From positions 40,668-104,667 of the forward strand of contig NZ_JBGFGP010000104.1 in assembly GCF_041224545.1 (NCBI RefSeq): a stretch of DNA of 64,000 nt. The letters run 5' to 3'. Position 1 is the stretch's first letter. Each line of letters begins with the position of its first letter. The notes beneath the pieces were generated by a model. It made no database searches. It was not told the DNA's origin and saw only the letters and a list, made by a program, of their open reading frames with translations. The position numbers were made by a program, and so were the translations under genes. Origin of the DNA: Sedimentitalea sp041224545 (lineage in GTDB: Bacteria > Pseudomonadota > Alphaproteobacteria > Rhodobacterales > Rhodobacteraceae). This document shows positions 51,175 to 60,379 of the stretch, piece after piece.

Positions 51175-51564
51175 TCAGTTATCCTCCCCTGCCGGTGTCA
51201 TCATTCCGACCACGTTTCCTTGTCCATCCTCGACACAGGCGCAGCGCCCGATCCCCGGATAATCCGTCGGCGGCAGGGCCTCTGCCCCGCCATGGGCCAG
51301 CGCCCAGTCATAGCGCGCGTCGCAATCGGCCACTTCGAAGGTCATGGTGCCGCCGCGGATCGGGGAACCGGCATCCGGGGGACTGTCCGCACGCAGCATC
51401 AGCGCGGCGGTCAGGCCGTTGGCACCGCCGATCCCGTCGCCCTGGATCATGTGATAGCCCGCCTCTTCAAGACCCGGGATCGCCTCGAATTGCCAACCGA
51501 ACAGACCGCCGTAAAAGCTCTTGGCGGCCTCGACATCCTGCACGTGAATTTCGAAATGGGGCAT
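51175..51564 (-). CDS. VOC family protein inside the PDH operon
   Basis: A 129-residue vicinal-oxygen-chelate protein beginning MPHFEIHVQDVEAAKSFYGG, with the family's second half-site in GTMTFEVADCDARYDWA. Its ATG overlaps the pdhA stop by one base and its stop is 2 bases from the pdhB start, so it is made together with the PDH subunits. A longer upstream frame inside pdhA is ignored. A link to 2-oxo-acid or methylglyoxal-type chemistry is possible, but no function can be read. Confidence 0.8.
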   Translation of the reverse strand: MPHFEIHVQDVEAAKSFYGGLFGWQFEAIPGLEEAGYHMIQGDGIGGANGLTAALMLRADSPPDAGSPIRGGTMTFEVADCDARYDWALAHGGAEALPPTDYPGIGRCACVEDGQGNVVGMMTPAGEDN

Positions 51565-52580
51565 CAGGCTACCTCGTTCTGGGGAACCGCATCCGCATAG
51601 ATATCGGTCCACAATTCGTCCAGCGCCGGTTCGGGGCTGTCCTTGGCGAAATCGGCGGCGGCGTTGATGACGCTCTTGATCTCCTTGTCGATCGCCTTGA
51701 GATCCTCTTCGCTGGCATGTTTGCCGGTGAGCAACATGCTGCGCACCTGTTCGATCGGGTCGCGCTCTTCGCGCATTTTCTGCACTTCCTCGCGCGTGCG
51801 GTACTTGGCCGGATCGGACATCGAGTGGCCGCGATAGCGGTAGGTCTTGACCTCGAGAATATAGGGGCCCTTGCCCGCACGGCAGTGGGCGATGGCCTTG
51901 GCGCCGGCATCCCTGACCGAGACGACATTCATGCCGTCGACGATCTCGCCGGGAATGCCAAAGGCCGCGCCGCGGGTATAGAGATCGGGGGTCGAGGTCG
52001 ACCTTTGCTGGGCCGTGCCCATCGCGTATTGATTGTTCTCGATCACGAACACCACGGGCAGTTGCCAGAGCGCGGCCATGTTGAAGGTTTCATAGACCTG
52101 GCCCTGGTTCGATGCGCCGTCTCCGAAATATGTGAACGTCACGCGCCCGTTTTCGCGATACTTGTCGGCAAAGGCCAGACCCGCGCCGATAGGGACCTGC
52201 GCGCCGACGATGCCGTGCCCGCCATAGAAGTGCTTTTCCCTGGAGAACATGTGCATCGAGCCGCCCTTGCCCTTGGAATAGCCGCCCTCGCGCCCGGTGA
52301 GTTCGGCCATCACGCCGTCCGGGCTCATGCCGCAGGCGAGCATATGGCCGTGGTCGCGATAGGAGGTGATGCGCTTGTCGCCCTCTTCGGCTACGGATTC
52401 GAGTCCGACCACGACGGCTTCCTGACCGATATAGAGGTGACAGAACCCACCGATCAGCCCCATTCCGTAAAGCTGACCCGCCTTTTCCTCGAAACGTCGG
52501 ATCAACAGCATTTCACGATAGAAAGTCGTGAGTTCTTCGGCGGAAACGTTGGGTTTCCTGGTGCTCTTGCGCGTGACCAT
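51564..52580 (-). CDS. pdhA: Pyruvate dehydrogenase E1 alpha
   Basis: Thiamine-diphosphate subunit of 338 residues. The TPP motif begins GDGASNQGQVYETFNMAALW and ends with NN in IENNQYAMGT. The helical phosphorylation-loop counterpart (YRYRGHSMSDPAKYR) and the E1-alpha start VSAEELTTFYREMLLIRRFEEK are present. It decarboxylates pyruvate with PdhB. It leads the operon, and a 20-base inverted repeat lies 26 bases upstream. Confidence 0.94.
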   Translation of the reverse strand: MVTRKSTRKPNVSAEELTTFYREMLLIRRFEEKAGQLYGMGLIGGFCHLYIGQEAVVVGLESVAEEGDKRITSYRDHGHMLACGMSPDGVMAELTGREGGYSKGKGGSMHMFSREKHFYGGHGIVGAQVPIGAGLAFADKYRENGRVTFTYFGDGASNQGQVYETFNMAALWQLPVVFVIENNQYAMGTAQQRSTSTPDLYTRGAAFGIPGEIVDGMNVVSVRDAGAKAIAHCRAGKGPYILEVKTYRYRGHSMSDPAKYRTREEVQKMREERDPIEQVRSMLLTGKHASEEDLKAIDKEIKSVINAAADFAKDSPEPALDELWTDIYADAVPQNEVA

Positions 52581-52605
52581 CGCGGCGCACTCCTCCTGCG
52601 TTCTT

Positions 52606-52625
52606 ATAGTTTAATGCTAAACTAT
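52606..52625. promoter_or_regulatory. Inverted repeat in the pdhA promoter region
   Basis: ATAGTTTAATGCTAAACTAT is an 8-base perfect inverted repeat with the spacer ATGC, 26 to 45 bases upstream of the pdhA start. On the minus strand it contains TATAAG-like -10 sequence. It is probably an operator, but I do not recognise the regulator. Confidence 0.5.
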
Positions 52626-52675
52626 GGATAGCGGCTCTGCAGGCGTATGGCGAGTGAAATTGACGCGGGGCACGC

Positions 52676-52975
52676 TTAGCGGATCACGATCTCGTCAGCG
52701 CGCAACAGGCCGAGCACCGAGCGCGCCTGCTGATCCAGAAGGTCGAGATCGAGATATTCGTCCGACAGGCGGCGGGTCAGGTTCTCGGTCGAGGCGATGT
52801 CCGCTTCGAGCCGGGTCAGCGTCTGGCGCAGCGTTTCGGCCTCGGCGGAGATCTCGACGCGCCGGAACAGGCCGTAATCACCCTGAACAGCGGCAAAGGT
52901 GAAATAGACGCATAACGCGAAGGTCGCCGCGAAATAGATCAGGCCCCCAAAGCCGGGGCGCGTCGAACGGGTCAA
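52676..52975 (-). CDS. FtsB/DivIC-family septum formation initiator
   Basis: A 99-residue single-pass membrane protein. The membrane helix is at about residues 11-28 (IYFAATFALCVYFTFAAV), and a coiled coil follows (AEAETLRQTLTRLEADIAST), the FtsB layout in the divisome. It ends with the polar LGLLRADEIVIR. It is upstream of the PDH operon on the same strand, with no tight coupling (95 bases). Confidence 0.85.
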   Translation of the reverse strand: MTRSTRPGFGGLIYFAATFALCVYFTFAAVQGDYGLFRRVEISAEAETLRQTLTRLEADIASTENLTRRLSDEYLDLDLLDQQARSVLGLLRADEIVIR

Positions 52976-53118
52976 GATGCACTGCCTCTTTGCGCCCTTA
53001 ATGGGCGTTCTGGATGCACTATGGCATAGGCGAATCGCCTTGTGAATCCCTGTTTATGGGGAAGCAGAGCCGGGAATCGGAAATTCTTCGCGCGTGGCCA
53101 AAAGGCCGCAGGCCGAGC

Positions 53119-54012
53119 TCAGCCGGCGACCGATGCGGTATGGATGCTGGTGATGGTTTTTCCCAGCGTTTCGTTGAACGCCTCGTCCGATTGCCCGGCC
53201 GAGAGCCCCTCGGTCAGCGCGCGCGAGAAGGATGCGATCACGCCGCGATTTTCGCTCAGGCGCGCATTTGCTTCGTCGCGCGAATAACCGCCCGACAACG
53301 CCACGACACGCATCACGCGCGGATGATCGACCAGGGACTCGTAGGCGTTTGCGGTTTCCGGCAGGGTCAGCTTGAGAATGACCTGCTGGTTCTCGGGGAG
53401 GGCATCGAGATGCGCGTGCAATTCGGTGCGCAGGATCTCTTCGGCCTGGACCTTGTCGCTGATGCTGATGGTGATTTCGGGCTCGATGATCGGGATCAGG
53501 CCTTTTGCGAGAATCCGGGATGCGACCTCGAATTGCTGCGCCACGATCGCCGCGATCCCGCTTGCCGAGGCCGCGTCGATGACCGAGCGCATCTTGGTGC
53601 CGAAAATGCCTTTGGCCACGGCACGATCCAGAACCTCGTCAAGGCCCGGCATGGGTTTCATCAGGCGCACGCCATCCGCTTCGTCGGCAAGTCCCTTGTC
53701 CACCTTCAGGAACGGCACCACCGAGCATTTTTCCCAGAGATACTGGGCGGTCGGAATGCCATCGACATCGCGATCCATGGTCTGCTCGAACAGGATGGCA
53801 CCGATCACCTGGTCGCCGGAAAACACCGGTGACTTGATGATGCGGCTGCGCATCTGGTGGATCAGGTCGAACATTTCGGCATCCGAACCATAGGCGTCTT
53901 CTTCAACGCCGTAGAGTTTGAGCGCCTTGGGGGTCGAGCCGCCGCTCTGATCGAGCGCCGCGACGAAACCCTTGCCGGAAGTCATCTGCTCGGTTTGCCG
54001 TGTGTTTGCCAT
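53119..54012 (-). CDS. Class I fructose-bisphosphate aldolase
   Basis: A 297-residue Schiff-base aldolase. The family start GFVAALDQSGGSTPKALKLYG, the catalytic lysine region GIFGTKMRSVI and LIPIIEPEITIS are visible. It cleaves or forms fructose 1,6-bisphosphate. I prefer the ATG at 54012 to a GTG at 54024. It is on the same strand 122 bases after pgk, so the two may share a transcript for lower glycolysis or gluconeogenesis. Confidence 0.92.
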   Translation of the reverse strand: MANTRQTEQMTSGKGFVAALDQSGGSTPKALKLYGVEEDAYGSDAEMFDLIHQMRSRIIKSPVFSGDQVIGAILFEQTMDRDVDGIPTAQYLWEKCSVVPFLKVDKGLADEADGVRLMKPMPGLDEVLDRAVAKGIFGTKMRSVIDAASASGIAAIVAQQFEVASRILAKGLIPIIEPEITISISDKVQAEEILRTELHAHLDALPENQQVILKLTLPETANAYESLVDHPRVMRVVALSGGYSRDEANARLSENRGVIASFSRALTEGLSAGQSDEAFNETLGKTITSIHTASVAG

Positions 54013-54134
54013 GGGTCGATACACCTTGCTGGTTCTGGCCCACGCGGGGCATTGTCGTCGTTCCGCAGGGGTTTAAAACAGGGGCATGCCGGTTGCAATT
54101 GCGTTAGCGCGAACAGGCGGCCCGGCTGTCGGGA

Positions 54135-55325
54135 TCAGTGCTGGAGCGCGGCGACGCCGGGCAGGGTCTTGCCCTCCATCCATTCCAGAAAGGCGCCGCC
54201 TGCCGTGGAAATATAGGTGAAATCCTGTGCCACACCGGCCTGATTGAGGGCCGCAACGGTGTCACCGCCGCCGGCGACGCTGATCAGTTGCCCGGCACGC
54301 GTGCGTTTGGCGGCGCTGCGCGCGGCGGCATTGGTGGCGGCGTCAAAGGGGGTGATTTCAAACGCCCCCATGGGGCCGTTCCAGATCAGGGTACGGGCCG
54401 TGTCCAGTACCGCCTCGACCTGCTTCACCGTTTCCGGACCGGCATCCAGAATCATCGCGTCGTCCGGGCATTGATCCGCGGGCACGGTCCGGTTTTCCGC
54501 GCCGGCCTTGAACTCGCGCGCGACAACCGCATCGACCGGCAGCAGGATCCTGCAACCGGCGGTTTCGGCCTTTTCCATGATATCGCGCGCTGTGGCGGTC
54601 ATGTCGTGTTCGCAGAGCGACTTGCCCACGTTCAAGCCCTGTGCGGCGAGAAAGGTGTTGGCCATGCCGCCGCCGATGATCAGGTGGTCCACCTTTTCCA
54701 CGAGGTTGCCCAACAGGTCGAGTTTGGTCGATACCTTGGCCCCCCCCACGACCGCCGCCACCGGGCGTTCCGGCGTGCCGAGAGCCGCCTCGAGCGCGGT
54801 CAGCTCCGCTTCCATCAACCGTCCGGCGCAAGAGGGCAGCAGGCGCGCGATGCCCTCGGTCGAGGCATGCGCCCGGTGTGCTGCCGAAAAGGCATCGTTG
54901 CAATAGACATCGCCCAGCTCTGCGAAGTCCTCGGCGAGCGCCGGGTCGTTCTTTTCCTCGCCCGGCTGGAATCGGGTGTTTTCAAGCAGTAGAACCGAGC
55001 CATCGGCCATCGCGCCAACCGCCGCCTTGGTCGCATCGCCCCGGCAATCGGCGCAGAACGACACCGGCACACCCAGCCCGGACTCAAGCGCCGGAACCAG
55101 CGGACGCAGCGACATCTCGGGCACGTGCCGGCCCTTGGGGCGTCCGAAATGCGCGAGCAGCACCGGTTTTCCGCCCCTGGAAATGATATCATCCATTGTC
55201 GGTTTCAGCCGACGGATCCGCGTGTCATCGGTGACCACGCCATCTTCGACCGGCACATTGATATCGACCCGAACCAGAACCCGTTTGCCCGCAATTTCCA
55301 TGTCGTCCAGCGTGTTCCAGCTCAT
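54135..55325 (-). CDS. pgk: Phosphoglycerate kinase
   Basis: Glycolytic kinase of 396 residues. The N-terminal substrate motif RVLVRVDINVPVEDG, the HFGRPKG segment, VGGAKVSTKLDLL and the nucleotide site MGAFE with ISVAGGGDTVAAL are all present. It transfers phosphate from 1,3-bisphosphoglycerate to ADP. It is divergent from the ppiB pair and upstream of the aldolase gene. Confidence 0.95.
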   Translation of the reverse strand: MSWNTLDDMEIAGKRVLVRVDINVPVEDGVVTDDTRIRRLKPTMDDIISRGGKPVLLAHFGRPKGRHVPEMSLRPLVPALESGLGVPVSFCADCRGDATKAAVGAMADGSVLLLENTRFQPGEEKNDPALAEDFAELGDVYCNDAFSAAHRAHASTEGIARLLPSCAGRLMEAELTALEAALGTPERPVAAVVGGAKVSTKLDLLGNLVEKVDHLIIGGGMANTFLAAQGLNVGKSLCEHDMTATARDIMEKAETAGCRILLPVDAVVAREFKAGAENRTVPADQCPDDAMILDAGPETVKQVEAVLDTARTLIWNGPMGAFEITPFDAATNAAARSAAKRTRAGQLISVAGGGDTVAALNQAGVAQDFTYISTAGGAFLEWMEGKTLPGVAALQH

Positions 55326-55456
55326 CGGTCAATCCCTGTGTCCATTCCTATTGTCGCGCTTTTTTCTCACATTTCTGCTCATGGTCAATGGTTCACTTGG
55401 CATTCCCGGCTGCCGGGCTTAGGTATCTGCCAACACAGCTTGGACAGGAGGGCCAG

Positions 55457-55963
55457 ATGGCCGAAATCAAAGATCCCGAAAACACGATCCTCATGGAACT
55501 GAAGGGCGGCACCGTCACCATCGAACTGCTTCCCGACGTTGCTCCGCTCCATACCCAGCGGATGAAGGAGCTGGCCCGCGCCGGTGCCTATGACAACGTG
55601 TGTTTCCACCGCGTCATCGACGGCTTCATGGCCCAGACCGGTGATGTGCAGCACGGCAACATGGAAGACGGGTTCAACTTGGGTCGCGCCGGCACCGGCG
55701 GGTCGGACATGGACGATCTTCCGGCGGAATTCTCGAAGCTGCCTCATGACCGTGGAACCCTGGGTGCCGCGCGTTCGCAGAACCCGAACAGCGCCAACAG
55801 CCAGTTCTTCATCAACTTCAAGGACAACAGTTTCCTGAACGGTCAGTACACGGTCTATGGTCGCGTGATTGGCGGGATGGAACATGTCGATGCCATCACC
55901 CGTGGCGAGCCGCCCGCATCCCCGGACCGGATGATCAGCGTCAAGGTGGCCGCGGATGCATAG
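55457..55963 (+). CDS. ppiB: Cyclophilin-type peptidyl-prolyl isomerase, cytoplasmic
   Basis: A 168-residue cyclophilin without a signal peptide. The active-site segment FHRVIDGFMAQTGDV, the NSANSQFFI region and the later YTVYGRVIGGMEHVD match the family. GGAGGG precedes the ATG. The start codon of the secreted cyclophilin lies inside its last codons, an 8-base overlap. Confidence 0.93.
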   Translation: MAEIKDPENTILMELKGGTVTIELLPDVAPLHTQRMKELARAGAYDNVCFHRVIDGFMAQTGDVQHGNMEDGFNLGRAGTGGSDMDDLPAEFSKLPHDRGTLGAARSQNPNSANSQFFINFKDNSFLNGQYTVYGRVIGGMEHVDAITRGEPPASPDRMISVKVAADA

Positions 55964-56504
55964 GCTGGCCGCGCTGCTTGCGCTTGTTGCCAGCCCTGCG
56001 CTGGCCACCGGGCTTCAGGTCGAGATCGAAGGCGAAGGGGCCAACGGCACCGTGGTCATCGACCTGCTGGAAGACGTGGCGCCGGGGCATGTGGAACAGA
56101 TCACCGCGCTGGCGTCGGAAGGGGCCTATGACGGCGTGGTCTTTCATCGAGTCATAGACGGCTTCATGGCCCAGACCGGCGATGTGGAATTCGGCAAGCT
56201 GGGTGGCGACATGCGCCGCGCGGGCACCGGCGGTTCCGATCGTCCGGATCTGGCCGCCGAATTCTCGGACATTCCGTTCGATCGTGGCGTCGTCGGCATG
56301 GCCCGTGCGCAGGATCCGAACAGCGCCAACAGCCAGTTCTTCATCATGTTCGATGAGGGGTATTTCCTGAACGGGGACTATACCGTGATCGGGCGAGTCA
56401 CCGACGGCATGGATGTCGTCGACGCGATCAAGCGCGGCGAGGGCCGGAACGGCGCGGTTGTCGGCCAACCCGACGTGATGAAATCGGTCACCGTAACCGA
56501 TTGA
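55956..56504 (+). CDS. Cyclophilin-type peptidyl-prolyl isomerase, periplasmic
   Basis: A 182-residue cyclophilin with an N-terminal signal peptide (about residues 1-18, MHRLAALLALVASPALAT). The catalytic segment VFHRVIDGFMAQTGDV and NSANSQFFIMFDEG are closely like those of the adjoining cytoplasmic gene. It overlaps that gene by 8 bases, so the same mRNA yields one cytoplasmic and one periplasmic isomerase. It has a clear terminator. Confidence 0.92.
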   Translation: MHRLAALLALVASPALATGLQVEIEGEGANGTVVIDLLEDVAPGHVEQITALASEGAYDGVVFHRVIDGFMAQTGDVEFGKLGGDMRRAGTGGSDRPDLAAEFSDIPFDRGVVGMARAQDPNSANSQFFIMFDEGYFLNGDYTVIGRVTDGMDVVDAIKRGEGRNGAVVGQPDVMKSVTVTD

Positions 56505-56560
56505 TACCGCGTCGCTTTGGCGGATATCGCCCGAAGCATCGCGACGGGCGCAGATGAGAG

Positions 56561-56598
56561 CACGGTTTCGCTCGCCCGCGGAACCGTGTTTTTCTTTT
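56561..56598 (+). terminator. Rho-independent terminator after the cyclophilin pair
   Basis: An 11-pair stem (CACGGTTTCGC/GCGGAACCGTG, one G-T pair) has the loop TCGCCC and is followed by TTTTTCTTTT. It starts 57 bases after the stop. Confidence 0.88.
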
Positions 56599-56627
56599 AG
56601 CTTATAATGTCTTGCATCGAGGAGGGG

Positions 56628-56653
56628 GCGCGCACCGGTGTCCGGTGACGCGC
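56628..56653. repeat. Stable hairpin without a T-run
   Basis: GCGCGCACCGG pairs with CCGGTGACGCGC with one bulged A, loop TGT. It sits 20 bases after a TATAAT hexamer in a non-coding gap and could be part of a small RNA or a minus-strand 3' end for bactofilin. Confidence 0.45.
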
Positions 56654-57280
56654 AACCTGTTTGGCCGCTCTCGCGTAACACGGACGTTGCGCACCGAATG
56701 CGGGACAGCGCGTGGCTTGCAAGCGGGCCGGATCATATGCGTGGGGCAATCGGTTTCCCCATGCGATCAGGGCACGCGTCTGCCCGACGGTGCCCTGCAA
56801 CTTCTTCGATGATTATCGGTTCAGGTCGATACCTTGGCGGTGGCCGGATTGGCGCCCTGCGCCTTGCCCGCACCGCCGGGATTCAGGGGATCGTCCTGAC
56901 GCTGGACAGAGCCTTCGAAATGGGCACCGCTCTCGATGGCGATGGTCTTGTGGATGATGTCGCCTTCGACGCGCGCGGTCGAGGTCAGGCGTACTTTCAG
57001 ACCGCGAACACGGCCAACGATTCGGCCGTTGATCACGACGTCATCCGCCGTCACTTCCCCCTTGATCGTCGCCGTCTCGCCGATCGTCAGCAAATGCGCG
57101 CGGATATCGCCTTCCACCGTGCCTTCGACCTGGATGTCGCCGGTTGTCTTGAGGTTGCCCGTGATGTGCAGGTCAGACGACAGCGTCGATGCGGGGGGCT
57201 TGGCCTTGGGGGCGCTGGCCTTGTAGTCGCCTGTCGATGCGGGTGCGGCGGGGGCCCCTGCAGGAGCCGCCGGTTTCGCC

Positions 57281-58651
<1,371 letters not shown>

Positions 58652-58871
58652 GCGCTCTTCCCTGATCCATCCCCTTGACGGCTGACGCACCAAGTCTGGC
58701 CACGCGCCTGAGCGGTCACTAATGATAGTGTGTCTTTTGGGCAAGTTCTCGCAGAATGTAACAGGCCGATGGCCGCAAAAAGCCCGGAAAACTGGCGAAA
58801 TCCTGCCGAAATCAATGGCCTCCGGATGTGGCATCGGCAAGGAATTGCCGCCCGGGATTCTGCCGCCCGGA

Positions 58872-59699
58872 TCACGGTGTGTTGTTTTGTCGCTCTGCCA
58901 ATGGCCAGTAGAAATCGGGCGGAATCCCTGCTTCGGCGCGCTTTTCCTCGTTGAAGGGCGGCTTGAGCGGGCCGTGGAAATATCGCTTTACAAGGTCATG
59001 AAATATCTCGCGCGGGTCGAGATCGTGGCGACCGCAGAGAAAATGAAACCATTTCGAACCATAGGCGACATGGCCGACCTCTTCGGCATAGATCGTTTCC
59101 AGCGCCGCCACGGCCTGTTCGATCCCGGCCTTGCGGAAGATGTCGATCATACCGGGCGTGACATCAAGCCCGCGCGCTTCGAGAACCATGGGAACCACGG
59201 CGAGGCGGCCCATGAAATCCTCTGCCGTATCCTCGGCGGCGCGCCACATGCCCGCATGGGCGGGCAGCGCGCCGTAGTGGCTGCCAAGCGCCTCAAGACA
59301 ATCGCACATCAGGTTGAAATGCTTGCTTTCTTCGTCCGCCGCCTTGACCCAGTCATCGTAGAACCCGATCGGCATTGGAATGTCGGTGAAGCGCGCGATG
59401 ATATCCCAGTGCAGATCGACGGCGTTCAACTCGATATGTGCAACCGCGTGCAGCAGCGCGATCCGGCCCGCCGGGCTGCCGGGGCGTCGCCGGGGAACGT
59501 CGCGCGGAGACAGCAGTTCCGGCCGTTCCGGTCGTGACGGGTGCAGCGGCGGAGAGGCGGTGCCGATGGGAATGTCGCTTGCCTGCCCGTGCCGCGCGGC
59601 GAACCAGCGCGCCGCGCAGTCACGCGACACCCTTGTTTTCTCGCGGCCATCTGCGGTTCGCAGAACCCGGTCGGCCATCCCGGCAAGAGTATCTGTCAC
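58872..59699 (-). CDS. DUF455 family ferritin-like protein
   Basis: A 275-residue protein of the DUF455 ferritin-like superfamily. The metal-ligand pattern is visible: AHIELNAVDLHWD, EESKHFNLM and YAEEVGHVAYGSKWFH contain the two Glu-His pairs of a di-iron site. The start is GTG at 59699 with AAGGAG 9 bases upstream. Some relatives are near tRNA- or secondary-metabolism genes. No function is clear. Confidence 0.85.
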   Translation of the reverse strand: MTDTLAGMADRVLRTADGREKTRVSRDCAARWFAARHGQASDIPIGTASPPLHPSRPERPELLSPRDVPRRRPGSPAGRIALLHAVAHIELNAVDLHWDIIARFTDIPMPIGFYDDWVKAADEESKHFNLMCDCLEALGSHYGALPAHAGMWRAAEDTAEDFMGRLAVVPMVLEARGLDVTPGMIDIFRKAGIEQAVAALETIYAEEVGHVAYGSKWFHFLCGRHDLDPREIFHDLVKRYFHGPLKPPFNEEKRAEAGIPPDFYWPLAERQNNTP

Positions 59700-59833
59700 G
59701 CGTCGGTGCTCCTTGTGGGGTTGGTTTGCTGACGATTGCCCGCAAACGTGTCGCGATTGTCCGGCTCCGTCGCGGCCAGAGGCGGACGGCGGCGGTGCGG
59801 TGCGACGTTACACAGGGTCATGCCCGGGTCGGT

Positions 59834-60295
59834 CTAGCCCTGCTTGACTGCGGCCAGTACCTCTTCGACATGCCCCGGAACCTTGACCTTGCGCCATATC
59901 CTGCCGATGCGCCCCTCCGGATCGATCAGGACGGTGGTGCGTTCGATGCCCATGAAGGTCTTGCCGTACATCTTTTTTTCTTTCCACACGCCGTAATCCT
60001 CGCAAGTCTGCCCGTGTTCGTCCGAGAGCAACGGCACGCTCAGACCCTGCTTGGCGACAAATTTGTCATGGCTTGCGAGGCTGTCCTTGGAGATGCCGAA
60101 CACCAAAGCGCCGGCGTCGGTAAAGGCTTGTTGATGTTCCGAAAATCCGATGGATTCCTTGGTACAGCCCGGCGTATTATCGCGGGGATAGAAAAAGAGA
60201 ACAATCGTCTGCCCGCGCAGATCGGACAGGCGGACGGTGTCGCCCCCGGTACTGGGCAGGGCAAAGTCGGGTGCAGCGTCATTAACGTCGGGCAT
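59834..60295 (-). CDS. bcp: Bcp/PrxQ-type peroxiredoxin
   Basis: Thiol peroxidase of 153 residues. The peroxidatic cysteine is in FYPRDNTPGCTKES. The usual resolving cysteine five positions later is Ile, so it looks like the form lacking the Cys-x4-Cys pair; another Cys is in GQTCEDYG. It starts at 60295, and the frame to 60706 is rejected. It reduces H2O2 and organic peroxides. It is divergent from the YhdP-like gene. Confidence 0.9.
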   Translation of the reverse strand: MPDVNDAAPDFALPSTGGDTVRLSDLRGQTIVLFFYPRDNTPGCTKESIGFSEHQQAFTDAGALVFGISKDSLASHDKFVAKQGLSVPLLSDEHGQTCEDYGVWKEKKMYGKTFMGIERTTVLIDPEGRIGRIWRKVKVPGHVEEVLAAVKQG

Positions 60296-60379
60296 ATGCG
60301 AATTCCATGTGATTGGATCTGGGATGCGAAGGACAATAGGCTTTTGCGACAAAACGAAAAGGCATGCAGGCTGGTTTAG

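Larger units (their letters stand above)
56505..56820. other. Convergent intergenic region between cyclophilin and bactofilin genes
   Basis: About 316 bases. It holds the cyclophilin operon terminator (56561-56598), a TATAAT (56603-56608) with no clear -35, and an 11-pair hairpin at 56628-56653. Beyond this, only weak open frames (56638, 56612) without ribosome sites are seen. No recognised RNA gene. Confidence 0.5.

Noticed and set aside
56603..56653. Small RNA gene after the cyclophilin terminator
   Set aside because: A TATAAT and a hairpin are present, but there is no -35 and no terminator at a fitting distance; not enough to call a gene.
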